Shown here: positions 44,204 through 52,696 of the stretch, one piece after another
Layout of the letters: the number at the start of each line of letters is the position of its first letter
Position numbering within the stretch: position 1 is the first letter of the stretch
Assembly: GCF_030345795.1 (NCBI RefSeq)
Contig: NZ_JAUALB010000004.1
Coordinates: 1 to 64,000 of the forward strand
Direction of reading: 5' to 3'
DNA: 64,000 nucleotides
Source: Micromonospora sp. WMMA1363
GTDB taxonomy: Bacteria > Actinomycetota > Actinomycetes > Mycobacteriales > Micromonosporaceae
Notes under the pieces: generated by a model
The model's database searches: none
What the model was told of the DNA's origin: nothing
Seen by the model: the letters and a program-made list of their open reading frames with translations, nothing else
Translations under genes and position numbers: made by a program

Positions 44204-44874
44204 CCGACCCTCTCCCCCACCGCGCCCCGGGCCGCCCACAGACCGGGGAAGTACCTGTGGTCGGCCAGCATCATCAGCGTCCGCACCGGCATGCCCTGCG
44301 TCCCCACCGACCCGCGCCCCACCAGCCGCTCCGCCAGCAGGTAATGCTGCATCCGCCATCCGCGTACCGCTGCATCCACGTCCATCATTCGCTCGGCTAG
44401 CCGAGCCAGCTCGTGTTCCGCCCGCCCCTGGCACAGCTCCAGCAGCGAGACCCCCGCAGCCGCGCACCGCGCACGAAACGCCTCGTCCAGTCGACGCCCC
44501 GCCCGTCCCAGCTGCGCCCATCCCGGCGAGTCGGTCCCCGACCCCGACCCGAGCCGGGGCCGCACTGCGGCGAACCCCTGCGGCGTCAAGTGTCTGCTTA
44601 GCATCAGCAACGCCCCCGGCAATCGACCGACCGCGTCGCCCGCGCGGTGCGTCGCCATCTCAGCCGCCCCGATCTCACCAACCCGCACATGCCGCGCGGC
44701 GGCATCCATCGCTGTCGCGGCCACGACCAGCCACAGCTCTGACACCTGATGCACCACCACGAACAGCTGCTCATCAGGATCGTCCGGTTGCAGCGCCCGC
44801 AGCACGTCCGTTTGCATGTAGCTGGCGTACTCACTCACCGTCTCGCCGCACTGACTACCCGCGCCAGATCCCAT
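44200..44874 (-). CDS. Tryptophan 2,3-dioxygenase family protein
   Basis: A compact 224-residue TDO. EYASYMQTDVLRALQP opens like TDO; LFVVVHQVSELWL has the distal H42 in the HQxxELW motif; GWRMQHYLLAERLVGRGSVGTQG carries the proximal ligand H177 in W-R-x-x-H followed by the G-T-x-G loop. All key heme residues are thus kept, though the protein is shorter than the usual ~280 residues. Expected reaction: oxidative opening of an indole ring to an N-formylkynurenine-type product. Its stop overlaps the PLP-enzyme start. Confidence 0.82.
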   Translation of the reverse strand: MGSGAGSQCGETVSEYASYMQTDVLRALQPDDPDEQLFVVVHQVSELWLVVAATAMDAAARHVRVGEIGAAEMATHRAGDAVGRLPGALLMLSRHLTPQGFAAVRPRLGSGSGTDSPGWAQLGRAGRRLDEAFRARCAAAGVSLLELCQGRAEHELARLAERMMDVDAAVRGWRMQHYLLAERLVGRGSVGTQGMPVRTLMMLADHRYFPGLWAARGAVGERVG

Positions 44875-44885
44875 TTGTCTTCCAA

Positions 44886-45380
44886 TCACGTCCACTCCGT
44901 GTAGGACAGATCCGCGTCCGGGCGGTCCTGGACCTGCTGCTCGCGGTGCTCGCGCCTGAGCGCCAGCCAGACGCGGACATCTTGGTGCCGCGCCGCCCAC
45001 ACCAACGCGAGCCCATAAGCCACGGCCCCACCGGTGCTCGCGAGCCGCCCATCCAGCCCTAGCCGATCACCCAACACCGCGGGCAGCAGCACGGCCGATG
45101 CTCCCGATCCGGCCACCACCGCCCAGACACCCGCCAGCCGTCCCGTCTCCACCACCGACAAGCCCGCCACCACCGCGCCCACTGCGGAGACCACCATGAC
45201 CAGGACCGTGAGTACGTCGACCAACACCGATCCGACCGAGCTACTGCCTTCCCAACTGGCCGTGACGCCGACCGCCACGGCCCCCGCCGCTACCGCCCCC
45301 ATGTAGCAGCCTTGCGACACCAGCCGCACCAGTCGCGGCACGGGCTCGCTGGCAATGCCGGGCGACCTGATCCCACTCAT
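44886..45380 (-). CDS. Membrane protein, first gene of the dioxygenase operon
   Basis: A 164-residue protein with four hydrophobic stretches (YMGAVAAGAVAVGVTAS, VGSVLVDVLTVLVMVVSAVGAVVAGL, LAGVWAVVAGSGASAVLLPAVLG, GGAVAYGLALVWAA) and a basic/acidic tail (LALRREHREQQVQDRPDAD). Not recognised. Eleven bases before the TDO gene. A promoter is visible upstream. May anchor or assist export; unknown. Confidence 0.6.
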   Translation of the reverse strand: MSGIRSPGIASEPVPRLVRLVSQGCYMGAVAAGAVAVGVTASWEGSSSVGSVLVDVLTVLVMVVSAVGAVVAGLSVVETGRLAGVWAVVAGSGASAVLLPAVLGDRLGLDGRLASTGGAVAYGLALVWAARHQDVRVWLALRREHREQQVQDRPDADLSYTEWT

Positions 45381-45403
45381 CCCACCCCCGAAAGTCCAGC
45401 CCG

Positions 45404-45433
45404 ATAATAGGTACCAAACTCAGGGTTGAACAA
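45404..45433 (-). promoter_or_regulatory. Candidate promoter of the dioxygenase operon
   Basis: On the minus strand TTGTTC and TATTAT are separated by 18 bp, about 25 bp before the ATG at 45380. GGTACCAAACT lies across the spacer; a near-identical GGTACCCAACT sits before the ParA-like gene (57463). Confidence 0.5.
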
Positions 45434-45468
45434 CACTATTGAGCCCAGAGTCACGATCGAGCATGCTT

Positions 45469-45487
45469 GTGATGCTGGCGGCATCAC
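45469..45487. repeat. Palindrome copy, one mismatch
   Basis: GTGATGCTGGCGGCATCAC, upstream of the dioxygenase operon in the gap to the conjugation module. Confidence 0.85.
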
Positions 45488-45539
45488 CAAGGGAACGGCA
45501 CGCCGACACCAGCAATAGACCGCGCGGCCCCCGCAGTCC

Positions 45540-45690
45540 GCTCGGGGCCAGGCCCACTCAGCCGCGCTCCCCACTCCTCGCCGAGCCCAACCGGTCGATG
45601 TCGTCGATCGCCAAACTGCTCGGCATCTCCCCGCAGCACCCTTACAAGACCCTGCCCGAACCCGTCCCGCCACAGCTCACCCGGGACCGC
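45540..45690 (+). pseudogene. Serine recombinase C-terminal HTH remnant
   Basis: One frame reads LLAEPNRSMSSIAKLLGIS and continues PQHPYKTLPEPVP, very like the C-terminal helix-turn-helix of resolvases (AEPNRS-SSIAKLLGVS...LY). No catalytic domain precedes it. The rest of 45381-45996 shows nothing else. Confidence 0.5.
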
Positions 45691-45996
45691 CTGGCGGCGC
45701 AGATTGCCGCCAGGCCGCCGACCGGCGGTCGTTGCCGTCCGTGGAGCCGGACGACCCGGCCGGTGACACCCCCGCCGTTGACGTGCGCTGCTGACCCTGC
45801 GGTAGCAGGGGTGCACTATCGTGAGACACCACGGCCAGATGCGTACCGCCGTCCGCCGCAACCTCGGGCGCCCACGCCGCCCGAGGCACAGTCGGCCAAG
45901 GTCCTCCGGGGCCCGCGCAGCAGCACAGAAGACCTTTCATCCGGCCCTGTCCTCGTCGGCGGGAAGCGTGGGAGTACCGCCAGGCTGGAATCGACC

Positions 45997-46571
45997 GTGC
46001 CGAAGAAGCAGTCCACCGCCGCGCAACGCGCCCGTGAGGCCGCGCGCCAGGGCGGCAAGTACACCCAGGCCCTCCGCAGCAGCACCGAGAGCCCAGTAGC
46101 CAACGAGCCGGACACGTTCGGCGGCCACGAGTTCGAGTACGAGCAGGAGACCGACCTGTTCCGCTGCTCGGAGTGCCGGGTCTACGAGGTGTTGGTCCGG
46201 GAGTCGGACGGACCGATCAAGCCGTGCACCGGCCTGGTCGGCTACGGCGGTGACTCCGAACGGGTCTACCTGCTGCTGACCGAGGACCGGCGCTTCCGTA
46301 CAGCCACGCGGGCTTCCTGGCGAGGAAGGTGCGCAGCGCCGGTATTGGCCGGGCGCCACGGTTCTCGTACCGCGACGGGAAGCTGCTGGTCGAGTCGGCA
46401 CCCAGCGTCGTCGCCGACCTGGCCCGCCGGATCGCATTGATCACGTCAGCCGTCGACGGCCGAGAGGTGTGCGTCGTGGCCTCGGTTGACCACCTCACCG
46501 CCGAGGCCGGCGGGGCCGTCCTTGCGCAGAACTACGCGGCGTACGTTGCCAAGTACGGCGAGCCCGCGTAG
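45997..46571 (+). pseudogene. Unknown protein, frameshifted
   Basis: GTG start (VPKKQSTAAQRAREAARQGG) with helical basic N-terminus, then FGGHEFEYEQETDLFRCSEC and a single Cys pair with VYEVLVRESDGPIKPC, possibly a zinc ribbon. Near 46305 the frame changes: ERVYLLLTEDRRFR is followed in another frame by FLARKVRSAGIGRAPRFSY and DLARRIALITSAVDGREVCV to 46571. One base restores about 190 residues. No family recognised; such small Cys-containing genes are common cargo of actinobacterial conjugative elements. Confidence 0.55.
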
Positions 46572-47216
46572 TCACTCACCGTCGGGGCCCTCGTGTTGGT
46601 CCTGCTCAAACCATCTGATGCTGTCCACGCCGATCAGCTCGACCACCGGCCGAGAGGCCATACCGCCGCGGTGATCCGGGCGTGGGGCTGGCCGGTAGGT
46701 CACAAGCACAGCATGCATGCCGTCCACATCGGATACCGCCAGCCGGACCCCCTGGCCCGCATGCGACGCCTGATAGGGGGCGCGGTCCAGGGTCACCTCC
46801 GCGATCACTCGTAAGGCAGCGGATGCCGCCGCCGGATTCTCGGCGATGGCCCGCACGTCCGACACGGCAGGAGTCCACACCGAAAGATCTGTGCTGCCAC
46901 GCGGCATACCCCGGTTCCGGAGCACCGGAATGGGCAGCTCCGACACCCCGGCCAGCCGCGCCAGCTCCACGAGGGTGGTCGGCGCGGGGCCCGCTCCATG
47001 CGCCAGCCGCTGCTGGACCTGCCCCACGCTGCGCCGGTCAATCTCCACCGCAAGGCGCCGTATCACCGCATCCCAGATCGGCAGCGGCGCGAGGATGGCC
47101 TCAGGCGTGCCGTAGAGACCCACGTACACCACGCCGAGATCGCCGCCAGGACGCCGCCAACCTTCGAGGTACCGGTTCAGGCTGTCCCTGACCGCCCGCA
47201 CCGTGGCGGTGATCAT
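46572..47216 (-). CDS. Unknown protein, end of the transfer operon
   Basis: A 214-residue protein from ATG (MITATVRAVRDSLNRYLEGW), start overlapping the stop of the DUF4913-like gene. Not recognised. A helical N-terminus, then alternating strands (GGDLGVVYVGLYGTPEAILA, DGMHAVLVTYRPAPRPD, VVELIGVDSIRWFEQ). No membrane segment. Position suggests an accessory of conjugation. Confidence 0.6.
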   Translation of the reverse strand: MITATVRAVRDSLNRYLEGWRRPGGDLGVVYVGLYGTPEAILAPLPIWDAVIRRLAVEIDRRSVGQVQQRLAHGAGPAPTTLVELARLAGVSELPIPVLRNRGMPRGSTDLSVWTPAVSDVRAIAENPAAASAALRVIAEVTLDRAPYQASHAGQGVRLAVSDVDGMHAVLVTYRPAPRPDHRGGMASRPVVELIGVDSIRWFEQDQHEGPDGE

Positions 47217-47815
47217 GCTGCTCCCTCAAGTAGTCGCGCGATGGCCGCATCGAACCCGCTATCGGTAACGATGGCCTTCCGCCGCCGCGCTACATGCCCA
47301 CCGTTGGCCACGCACTCGCGCAACCCCAGTTCCTCTCGCAGTCGCCGCAGACACGGCCACAGCACCCGATCATGCCAAACGTTGGGGGCATCGGTCGCTG
47401 CCATCCCCCGCCTCGGGCTGTACGCGGTCTGGTAGGACGCCATCAACGCCGCCAGCTCCCGCACCGCCCCCGGATGCTCATACCAACACGGCGGCACCGC
47501 GTGCGTTGACAGCTGCAACTCGTATGTCGCGTTCAGAGCGTCGACGAACCGGCGGATCTCGTGCAGCATCTCCACCCGCATCGTCACATGAGTACCCTCC
47601 ACGCTGGTCGTGGCCTGACGCTGTCGGCGTTGTGCTACACGCACCGCCGAGTTCGCCGGCAGCCGGTAGCGCGTCCGTCGCCGGCGGATTCCCCGAGGCT
47701 TCGCACCCCCAAGCGGTGTAGACGCCAGGAACCCCTCGATGTTGGCCAGCCGTCCGTCCATCGCCACGACGGCATCGCCAAGGTCAGCCAGCAGGTCACC
47801 GTGGTCCGGTGTCAC
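47213..47815 (-). CDS. DUF4913-like protein
   Basis: The 200-residue protein has a helical N-terminus with a basic stretch (GIRRRRTRYRLPA) and a conserved-looking core: PPCWYEHPGAVRELAALMAS, then PNVWHDRVLWPCLRRLREEL. This W-x-x-HP-x-A-V-x-x-L-x-A-L and W-x-D pattern is that of DUF4913, found on actinobacterial plasmids and integrative elements. Function unknown. Overlaps the VirD4-like gene stop by four bases. Confidence 0.62.
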   Translation of the reverse strand: MTPDHGDLLADLGDAVVAMDGRLANIEGFLASTPLGGAKPRGIRRRRTRYRLPANSAVRVAQRRQRQATTSVEGTHVTMRVEMLHEIRRFVDALNATYELQLSTHAVPPCWYEHPGAVRELAALMASYQTAYSPRRGMAATDAPNVWHDRVLWPCLRRLREELGLRECVANGGHVARRRKAIVTDSGFDAAIARLLEGAA

Positions 47816-49569
47816 GGGGATTCCTGCACCCTACCGGCCACGATGTCGGCTACCCTCGCTGCGCTCTTCTCGGCCTCGTCCGCCCAGTCGGTATCCCAGT
47901 ACGGCACGAACTTGCTGATCACCGGCGGTGCCTGTCGATACAACACCAGCGCGTTGCCCGGCGCCAGCTCCCGAATCTCATGTGGACGTACCCGTGGCCG
48001 CTCCCGTGAAACCGTGGTCGATGACACGCCACCACGCTCACTGACGGTCGTCGAGCTACTGGCCACGTCCACCTCCCCAGCTAGCTGACTCTGCTCGGCG
48101 AGAAACTCGGGCTCACTGGTGCCACCCATGATCAGTCTAGTCGTTGCGGAGGCAAACACCTCAGCGGCGCCATCTCGTCCCCACCGGGCCCGGGTCTGCC
48201 CGAGCCCCTGCGAACCGATCACCATCGTCACGCCCCGTCCACCCGAATCCGACATCAGTGCCGGCAGGTTCGGCAATGGGCACTGCGCGACCTCATCGAT
48301 CACGACCCGCAGCGGTGGATCCATCCGTGGGGGTGCCATCCGCTGGGACACCCGCCGCGCCAACCGCATGATCTCGTTGACCAGCGTCGTCACGAGCGGC
48401 GCCACCGTCGTGCCGTCGCCGACCACGACATACAGGGTGTCCGTTGATTCCAAGAACGCCTGCACGTCGAAACCCGTGCCGGCCGGCGGACAACACATCC
48501 GCAACAGCCGCGCAGACGCGAACGGGGCTAACAGCCTCTGCAAGGTCTTCCGCGTCGAGTCCAACGGGCCCTCACGTGCATCCCCCGATGTCAGGGCCTC
48601 CAACTCCTCGGCCCACATCGGCGCCGCCCGCGGATGGGTCCGCAGGATCTCCCGCGCGGGCAACGTCGGACTGTCGATGCGATAGCCCCACTTGATGACG
48701 TCCTCCATTGTCGCCCTGTCCAACGCTGCGGCGTGCAGGAAGCAGCGCAACACATCTCGCGCCTGACTCTCGAAGAAGTCACCATTGCGGGTTTCGGCGC
48801 TGCGCGGGACCGCAGCAGCGAACCCCTCGGCGCGGGCCATCGCGACATCAGGGTCCTCACACCCGGCCACGGGCGACCACTGAAGCCCGGTCGGCCATCC
48901 CACCACGTCGCCGGGATCGAACACCCACACCCGCCCCCGACGGCGCCGCGCCAGGTACGTCGCCCGCAGCACATCAGCCTTGGTGGACACCGCGACCGTC
49001 GGCCCCGGCGATGTCCGCACCATATCGATGATCACGGCCGCCGTCTTCATCGAGCGGGGGCCACCCACCACTGCGATTGAGTCCTCCAGCTGCCCGTACA
49101 GCCGCTGCTCTGAGCCCTCCGCAGTACCCAGCACCACCGCCACCTCCTCGATCGCAGCCTTATGCTTGTCCGCCATTCTCGGTCGTGTCTGCCCTGCTGA
49201 CCTCCGCGCTGCCTTCTCACCGAGGAACGGTGCGAGCGCCCGCCTGGTCCCCATGCCCTCGCGGCGACGATGTCGATACCGTCGCGCCGACCACCACCAG
49301 CACGCCGCTGCCGTCACCGCCACCCCAACGCCGAAACCCGGCCACACGAGCCACGGAGATGGCACCGGCCGGTCATATCCCGCCAATGGATTCGCCGGCG
49401 CCCGCAGCACAGCATCCATCGAGTCCTGCACGGTCGGCACCGCGACCCCGCTAACGGCCGCCGCGACCAGCACCGCCACATGCCACAACACCATGACCCC
49501 ACCGACCAACCCGAGCAACAGCCACAGCGGCCCCCCACCGCCAGCGCCGCTGCGTGATGCCGCCGGCAT
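47812..49569 (-). CDS. VirD4/TraG-like coupling protein
   Basis: About 585 residues from the ATG at 49569 (GTG at 49572 also possible), both inside a palindrome copy. Two membrane segments (about 14-35 and 73-93), then the ATPase: GGPRSMKTAAVIIDMV (169-184) is the Walker A-like loop with MKT, PPLRVVIDEVAQCPLPNLP the Walker B with DE, and SQGLGQTRARWG a sensor region. Such coupling proteins bring the relaxed DNA strand to the secretion channel. It overlaps the VirB4-like gene's stop and the next gene. Confidence 0.87.
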   Translation of the reverse strand: MPAASRSGAGGGGPLWLLLGLVGGVMVLWHVAVLVAAAVSGVAVPTVQDSMDAVLRAPANPLAGYDRPVPSPWLVWPGFGVGVAVTAAACWWWSARRYRHRRREGMGTRRALAPFLGEKAARRSAGQTRPRMADKHKAAIEEVAVVLGTAEGSEQRLYGQLEDSIAVVGGPRSMKTAAVIIDMVRTSPGPTVAVSTKADVLRATYLARRRRGRVWVFDPGDVVGWPTGLQWSPVAGCEDPDVAMARAEGFAAAVPRSAETRNGDFFESQARDVLRCFLHAAALDRATMEDVIKWGYRIDSPTLPAREILRTHPRAAPMWAEELEALTSGDAREGPLDSTRKTLQRLLAPFASARLLRMCCPPAGTGFDVQAFLESTDTLYVVVGDGTTVAPLVTTLVNEIMRLARRVSQRMAPPRMDPPLRVVIDEVAQCPLPNLPALMSDSGGRGVTMVIGSQGLGQTRARWGRDGAAEVFASATTRLIMGGTSEPEFLAEQSQLAGEVDVASSSTTVSERGGVSSTTVSRERPRVRPHEIRELAPGNALVLYRQAPPVISKFVPYWDTDWADEAEKSAARVADIVAGRVQESP

Positions 49570-49572
49570 CAC
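49554..49572. repeat. Palindrome copy carrying a stop and a start (exact)
   Basis: Exact GTGATGCCGCCGGCATCAC. On the minus strand GTGATG supplies the TGA of the VirB4-like gene and the ATG (or GTG) of the VirD4-like gene. Confidence 0.9.
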
Positions 49573-51158
49573 GCGGTGCCGTCCCGAGACATCCCGCTCA
49601 TCGCCGCATCTGTGTCGGTGATGCCCACCTCCCACGCCGACCGGAGGTGCTGCATCATGATCGGCGCCCCAGTGTCGATCTTGAGGAAGCACACGCCCTG
49701 CGGAAGCGCCATGAGTTCGTCGAGCAACTCGGGTGGCAGCGAGTAGAGGTCAAGGCATCGTTGCGCGTCCGCGGTCCGGGCCTGCGAGTACAGGTAGACA
49801 GTGGCGGCCTCCTGCAACATCGCGACAGCCGGCGAATCCTCCGGGATGTCGGACACGTGATGCAGCGCCACCACATTCGCCAGCCCGAGTCCCCGGGACA
49901 ATTTCGCGTTCCGTTGGAAGATCTTCGCGCCGACCCCCTCAGAAAGATGCCACCCTTCCTCCGCTACAAACGTGGTGAGCCAGCCGCGCTCCCGCCGCAG
50001 CATGTTGGTCAGCCATGTGTTGATCACCGTCATCACCAGCGGGATCGCCGGGCCCTCCGTCGATAGCTGAGACAGGTCGAATGTGGTCAGCCGCGCGGCC
50101 ATCGTCACGTCCGACGTCGTCGGCCCGTCAAACAGCCCAGCCAGGTCATCACCGATCAACCGTTCAAGATCGAACTTCATCCCCAGTGCGGCCTCGGCCC
50201 ACCGCTCCCGCACCGCCGGCGACGCGCTCTCCCCGAAGACCTGGCCAGGCGGCGGGTGCGTCAGCGCCGCCACCACATCGTCGAGTACCGGCACTCGCTG
50301 CTCAACCTCCGCCGCCCGCAACGCCTTGAGATGCGCGGCGCGCAGCGCCGCACCCTGCCACGAGTCCGGCTCTCGTCCACTGGCCGCGTGCACCACAGCC
50401 CGCAACAGTTGCAGCTGCCCTGCCACCTGGGTCGCCTCCTGCGCCGACACCCCGATCACCGGGTCGAGGAGGTTGATTCGACTACCTCCGCTGCCCACCT
50501 CAAAGCGCACCGGGGTGCCACCGAGTTGGCGGCACAGCTCGCTGTACTCGCCCTCGCCGCCCTGGCTTTTCCGGTCGGCCACGACCGCACGCCGGCGGCG
50601 GAACGTCAACGGGCGCACCACGTACACCGTCTTGAGCAAGCTCGACTTGCCCTCGCCGAGGTCGCCAAGCACCACCACGTTCGGCGACGATACGATCTTG
50701 TTCTCGTACGCCGAGAACGGATCATGGTAGACGGGCTGCCCCGTGGTCAGATCAATCCCGTTGGCCAAGCCCTCGACATTGGTCGGCGGCGCGGAGATCG
50801 CTGTACATAGCACCTCCGCCTGCCGGGTGGTACTCGGAATGCCCGCCACGCGCGGCGAGTACAAGCCCAGCCGACCGAGCATCCTCCACCGCCGCCACCG
50901 CCATGGCTGCGGCGGCATCACTGCGGGGTCTGCGTGGTGGTCGGTTGGGGGTGATGCCGGCGGCATCACTGCGGGGTCTGCGTGGTGGTCGGTTGGGGGT
51001 GATGCCGGCGGCATCACTGCGGGGTCTGCGTGGTGGTCGGTTGGGGGTGATGCCGGCGGCATCACTGCGGGGTCTGCGTGGTGGCCGGTTGGGGGTGATG
51101 CCGGCGGCATCACTGCGGGGTCTGCCTGCTGTTGGTGTCGGTGTTCCCCCGTGATCAC
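49569..51158 (-). CDS. VirB4-like conjugation ATPase with repeat N-terminus
   Basis: A 529-residue protein. Residues about 14-82 are five copies of a 16-residue unit DPAVMPPASPPTDHHA encoded by a 48-bp tandem array of palindromes. The ATPase follows: VVVLGDLGEGKSSLLKT (Walker A, 165-173), FVAEEGWHLSEG (Walker B), and HHVSDIPEDSPAVAMLQEA. It resembles the C-terminal domain of VirB4/TraC that drives pilus and DNA transfer; the usual N-terminal domain is probably supplied by the SCO6880-type protein. Overlaps that gene by four bases. Confidence 0.85.
   Translation of the reverse strand: MITGEHRHQQQADPAVMPPASPPTGHHADPAVMPPASPPTDHHADPAVMPPASPPTDHHADPAVMPPASPPTDHHADPAVMPPQPWRWRRWRMLGRLGLYSPRVAGIPSTTRQAEVLCTAISAPPTNVEGLANGIDLTTGQPVYHDPFSAYENKIVSSPNVVVLGDLGEGKSSLLKTVYVVRPLTFRRRRAVVADRKSQGGEGEYSELCRQLGGTPVRFEVGSGGSRINLLDPVIGVSAQEATQVAGQLQLLRAVVHAASGREPDSWQGAALRAAHLKALRAAEVEQRVPVLDDVVAALTHPPPGQVFGESASPAVRERWAEAALGMKFDLERLIGDDLAGLFDGPTTSDVTMAARLTTFDLSQLSTEGPAIPLVMTVINTWLTNMLRRERGWLTTFVAEEGWHLSEGVGAKIFQRNAKLSRGLGLANVVALHHVSDIPEDSPAVAMLQEAATVYLYSQARTADAQRCLDLYSLPPELLDELMALPQGVCFLKIDTGAPIMMQHLRSAWEVGITDTDAAMSGMSRDGTA
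50911..51120. repeat. 48-bp tandem repeat built on the palindrome
   Basis: Four exact palindromes at 50951, 50999, 51047 and 51095 are spaced exactly 48 bp apart, with a half copy (GGCGGCATCAC) starting about 50911. The units differ at single positions. 48 bp is 16 codons, so unit loss or gain keeps the frame of the VirB4-like gene; no stops occur in several frames. Copy number is probably variable between strains. Confidence 0.92.
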
Positions 51159-52696
51159 TCTGGTACCTCCATTCCCCGCCAGACTGGCCAGGTCGCCGGC
51201 AAGGCCTCGTCATGGCGTCGATCGAGCCAGTCGAGGTGCCCGATTCCGCACTCGCCGGCCGCGTCCGCAGCCGACGTCGACGCGCGCAGGACGTCGTCCA
51301 TGCTCGGTGCTGACACGCAGATCCACCCGGTCCACATCGCACCGTGCACGCCAGACCCGGGCTGGAGATCTGCCAGCCGCTGTGCCGACGCCGACATCTG
51401 CACCGCCCGTGTGCCGTCGTCGACCGCGCCACGCCGCACGGCCTCGTTTGTGAGACCGAGATCCACAGTCAGGTCCTCCCGTGCTTGGCGACGGGCCCGC
51501 GCGGCGGGCTGTACCGCCACACACACGCTGATGGTCCGGTGCACCGGCCTATCAAGGCCGTGGAGCAACGGCGCGATCCACCGTGTGTGTACCGGTTCGG
51601 GAGTGACACCGGACCGCGGTAGAGCCGCCACCCGATGCCACCACCTGCCGTCGGTCAACACGGCGCGGCGGTGCGCGACCGCTGGCCGCAGCCAGGTGTC
51701 GGGGCCGACGTCAACGGTCTGGTCCAGTGGCCAACTCGGGTCGTGCAGATGCCGCAGCAGCGCCGCCATACGGTGGACCGTCATCAGCCGGGGATGCCGC
51801 AGGTCTGCCGTTACCGCCAGGCTCGCCACCCACTCAGCCTGCGCTACCGCCAGCCCCACCCACCCCTGCTCACCCTCGCCGTAGCCGCGCGCCTCGGCCG
51901 CGAACGCCACCGACAGCGGCAGCCGGATCACCAGGTAGTGCCGCACCATCTCCGACACTCCTGCCGTCATCCGCACCAACTCGGCATAGGACTCTGTCAA
52001 CACCGTCGGTGCGTCCGGGTCGATATGATCGGCGGCCCACCGCTCGTGCGCGGCCGAGTCCAACGGCACGATCCGCGTCACTGACTGCACCCCGCAGATC
52101 AGGCCGCCCTGGCGAGCGAGCCGTGCCAGTAGCCGTCCGTAGGCTGCCGCCGCTCGGTCATAGTCGTGCTGCGCGCGCAATCCGGGCGGCTGCCCGTCGA
52201 CCTCGACCGCTACCGACAGATACGGCCGCTCCCCCGCCGGCTCGTGCAGCAGCACGGCGGCATCGACGCCGGCAGCCGACAACCACCGCAAGCCCTCGAG
52301 TCCTGGTGCCTCGTCGCGTACCGTGCGCGCCCACCGCGCGGTCGCCCGCCGCTGCGCTCTCGACCGGGGTACCGGCACCGGCTGGGCCAGGTGCACCGGT
52401 AGCAGCGTGGTCTCGCCCCGGCGCTGCCGCTGCCACCACCGCCACCGCACCGCGAATTCACGGCCTGGCGAACGCCCGGTCACACCGCTCTGCCGGGTCG
52501 CCACGAACGCGCCACCGGTAGCCAGCAGCGCCGCACCGATCCCGACCAGCCCGTTGAGTCCCAACGCCAGCAGCATCCCGACGCCGAGCGCACCACCGAG
52601 CACGACGTTGCCCACCCGGCTACGGCTGCCACCCAACAGCCCACGGCGGCGGATCTCCCCGCCGAGCCGCGCCGTCCGCCCCACCGTTGCCGACAC
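51155..52696 (-). CDS. SCO6880-type transfer protein
   Basis: The 513-residue protein from GTG starts directly after the VirB6-like stop. Residues about 25-65 contain two hydrophobic segments (VGNVVLGGALGVGMLLALGL, LVGIGAALLATGGAFVA). The long soluble part includes WLSAAGVDAAVLLHEPAGERPYLSVAVEV and SVTRIVPLDSAAHERWAADH, as in SCO6880-like proteins of actinobacterial conjugative elements, thought to act as the N-terminal half of a VirB4/TraC ATPase. It lies directly before the VirB4-like gene. Confidence 0.78.
   Translation of the reverse strand: MSATVGRTARLGGEIRRRGLLGGSRSRVGNVVLGGALGVGMLLALGLNGLVGIGAALLATGGAFVATRQSGVTGRSPGREFAVRWRWWQRQRRGETTLLPVHLAQPVPVPRSRAQRRATARWARTVRDEAPGLEGLRWLSAAGVDAAVLLHEPAGERPYLSVAVEVDGQPPGLRAQHDYDRAAAAYGRLLARLARQGGLICGVQSVTRIVPLDSAAHERWAADHIDPDAPTVLTESYAELVRMTAGVSEMVRHYLVIRLPLSVAFAAEARGYGEGEQGWVGLAVAQAEWVASLAVTADLRHPRLMTVHRMAALLRHLHDPSWPLDQTVDVGPDTWLRPAVAHRRAVLTDGRWWHRVAALPRSGVTPEPVHTRWIAPLLHGLDRPVHRTISVCVAVQPAARARRQAREDLTVDLGLTNEAVRRGAVDDGTRAVQMSASAQRLADLQPGSGVHGAMWTGWICVSAPSMDDVLRASTSAADAAGECGIGHLDWLDRRHDEALPATWPVWRGMEVPE

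Noticed and set aside
45439..45996. Long open frame upstream of the 45997 gene
   Set aside because: Pro/Arg-rich low-complexity translation crossing a palindrome and a recombinase remnant; no consistent domain.
50911..51120. Possible CRISPR array
   Set aside because: The 48-bp period is a direct tandem repeat with no unique spacers, lies in a coding frame and has no cas genes nearby.
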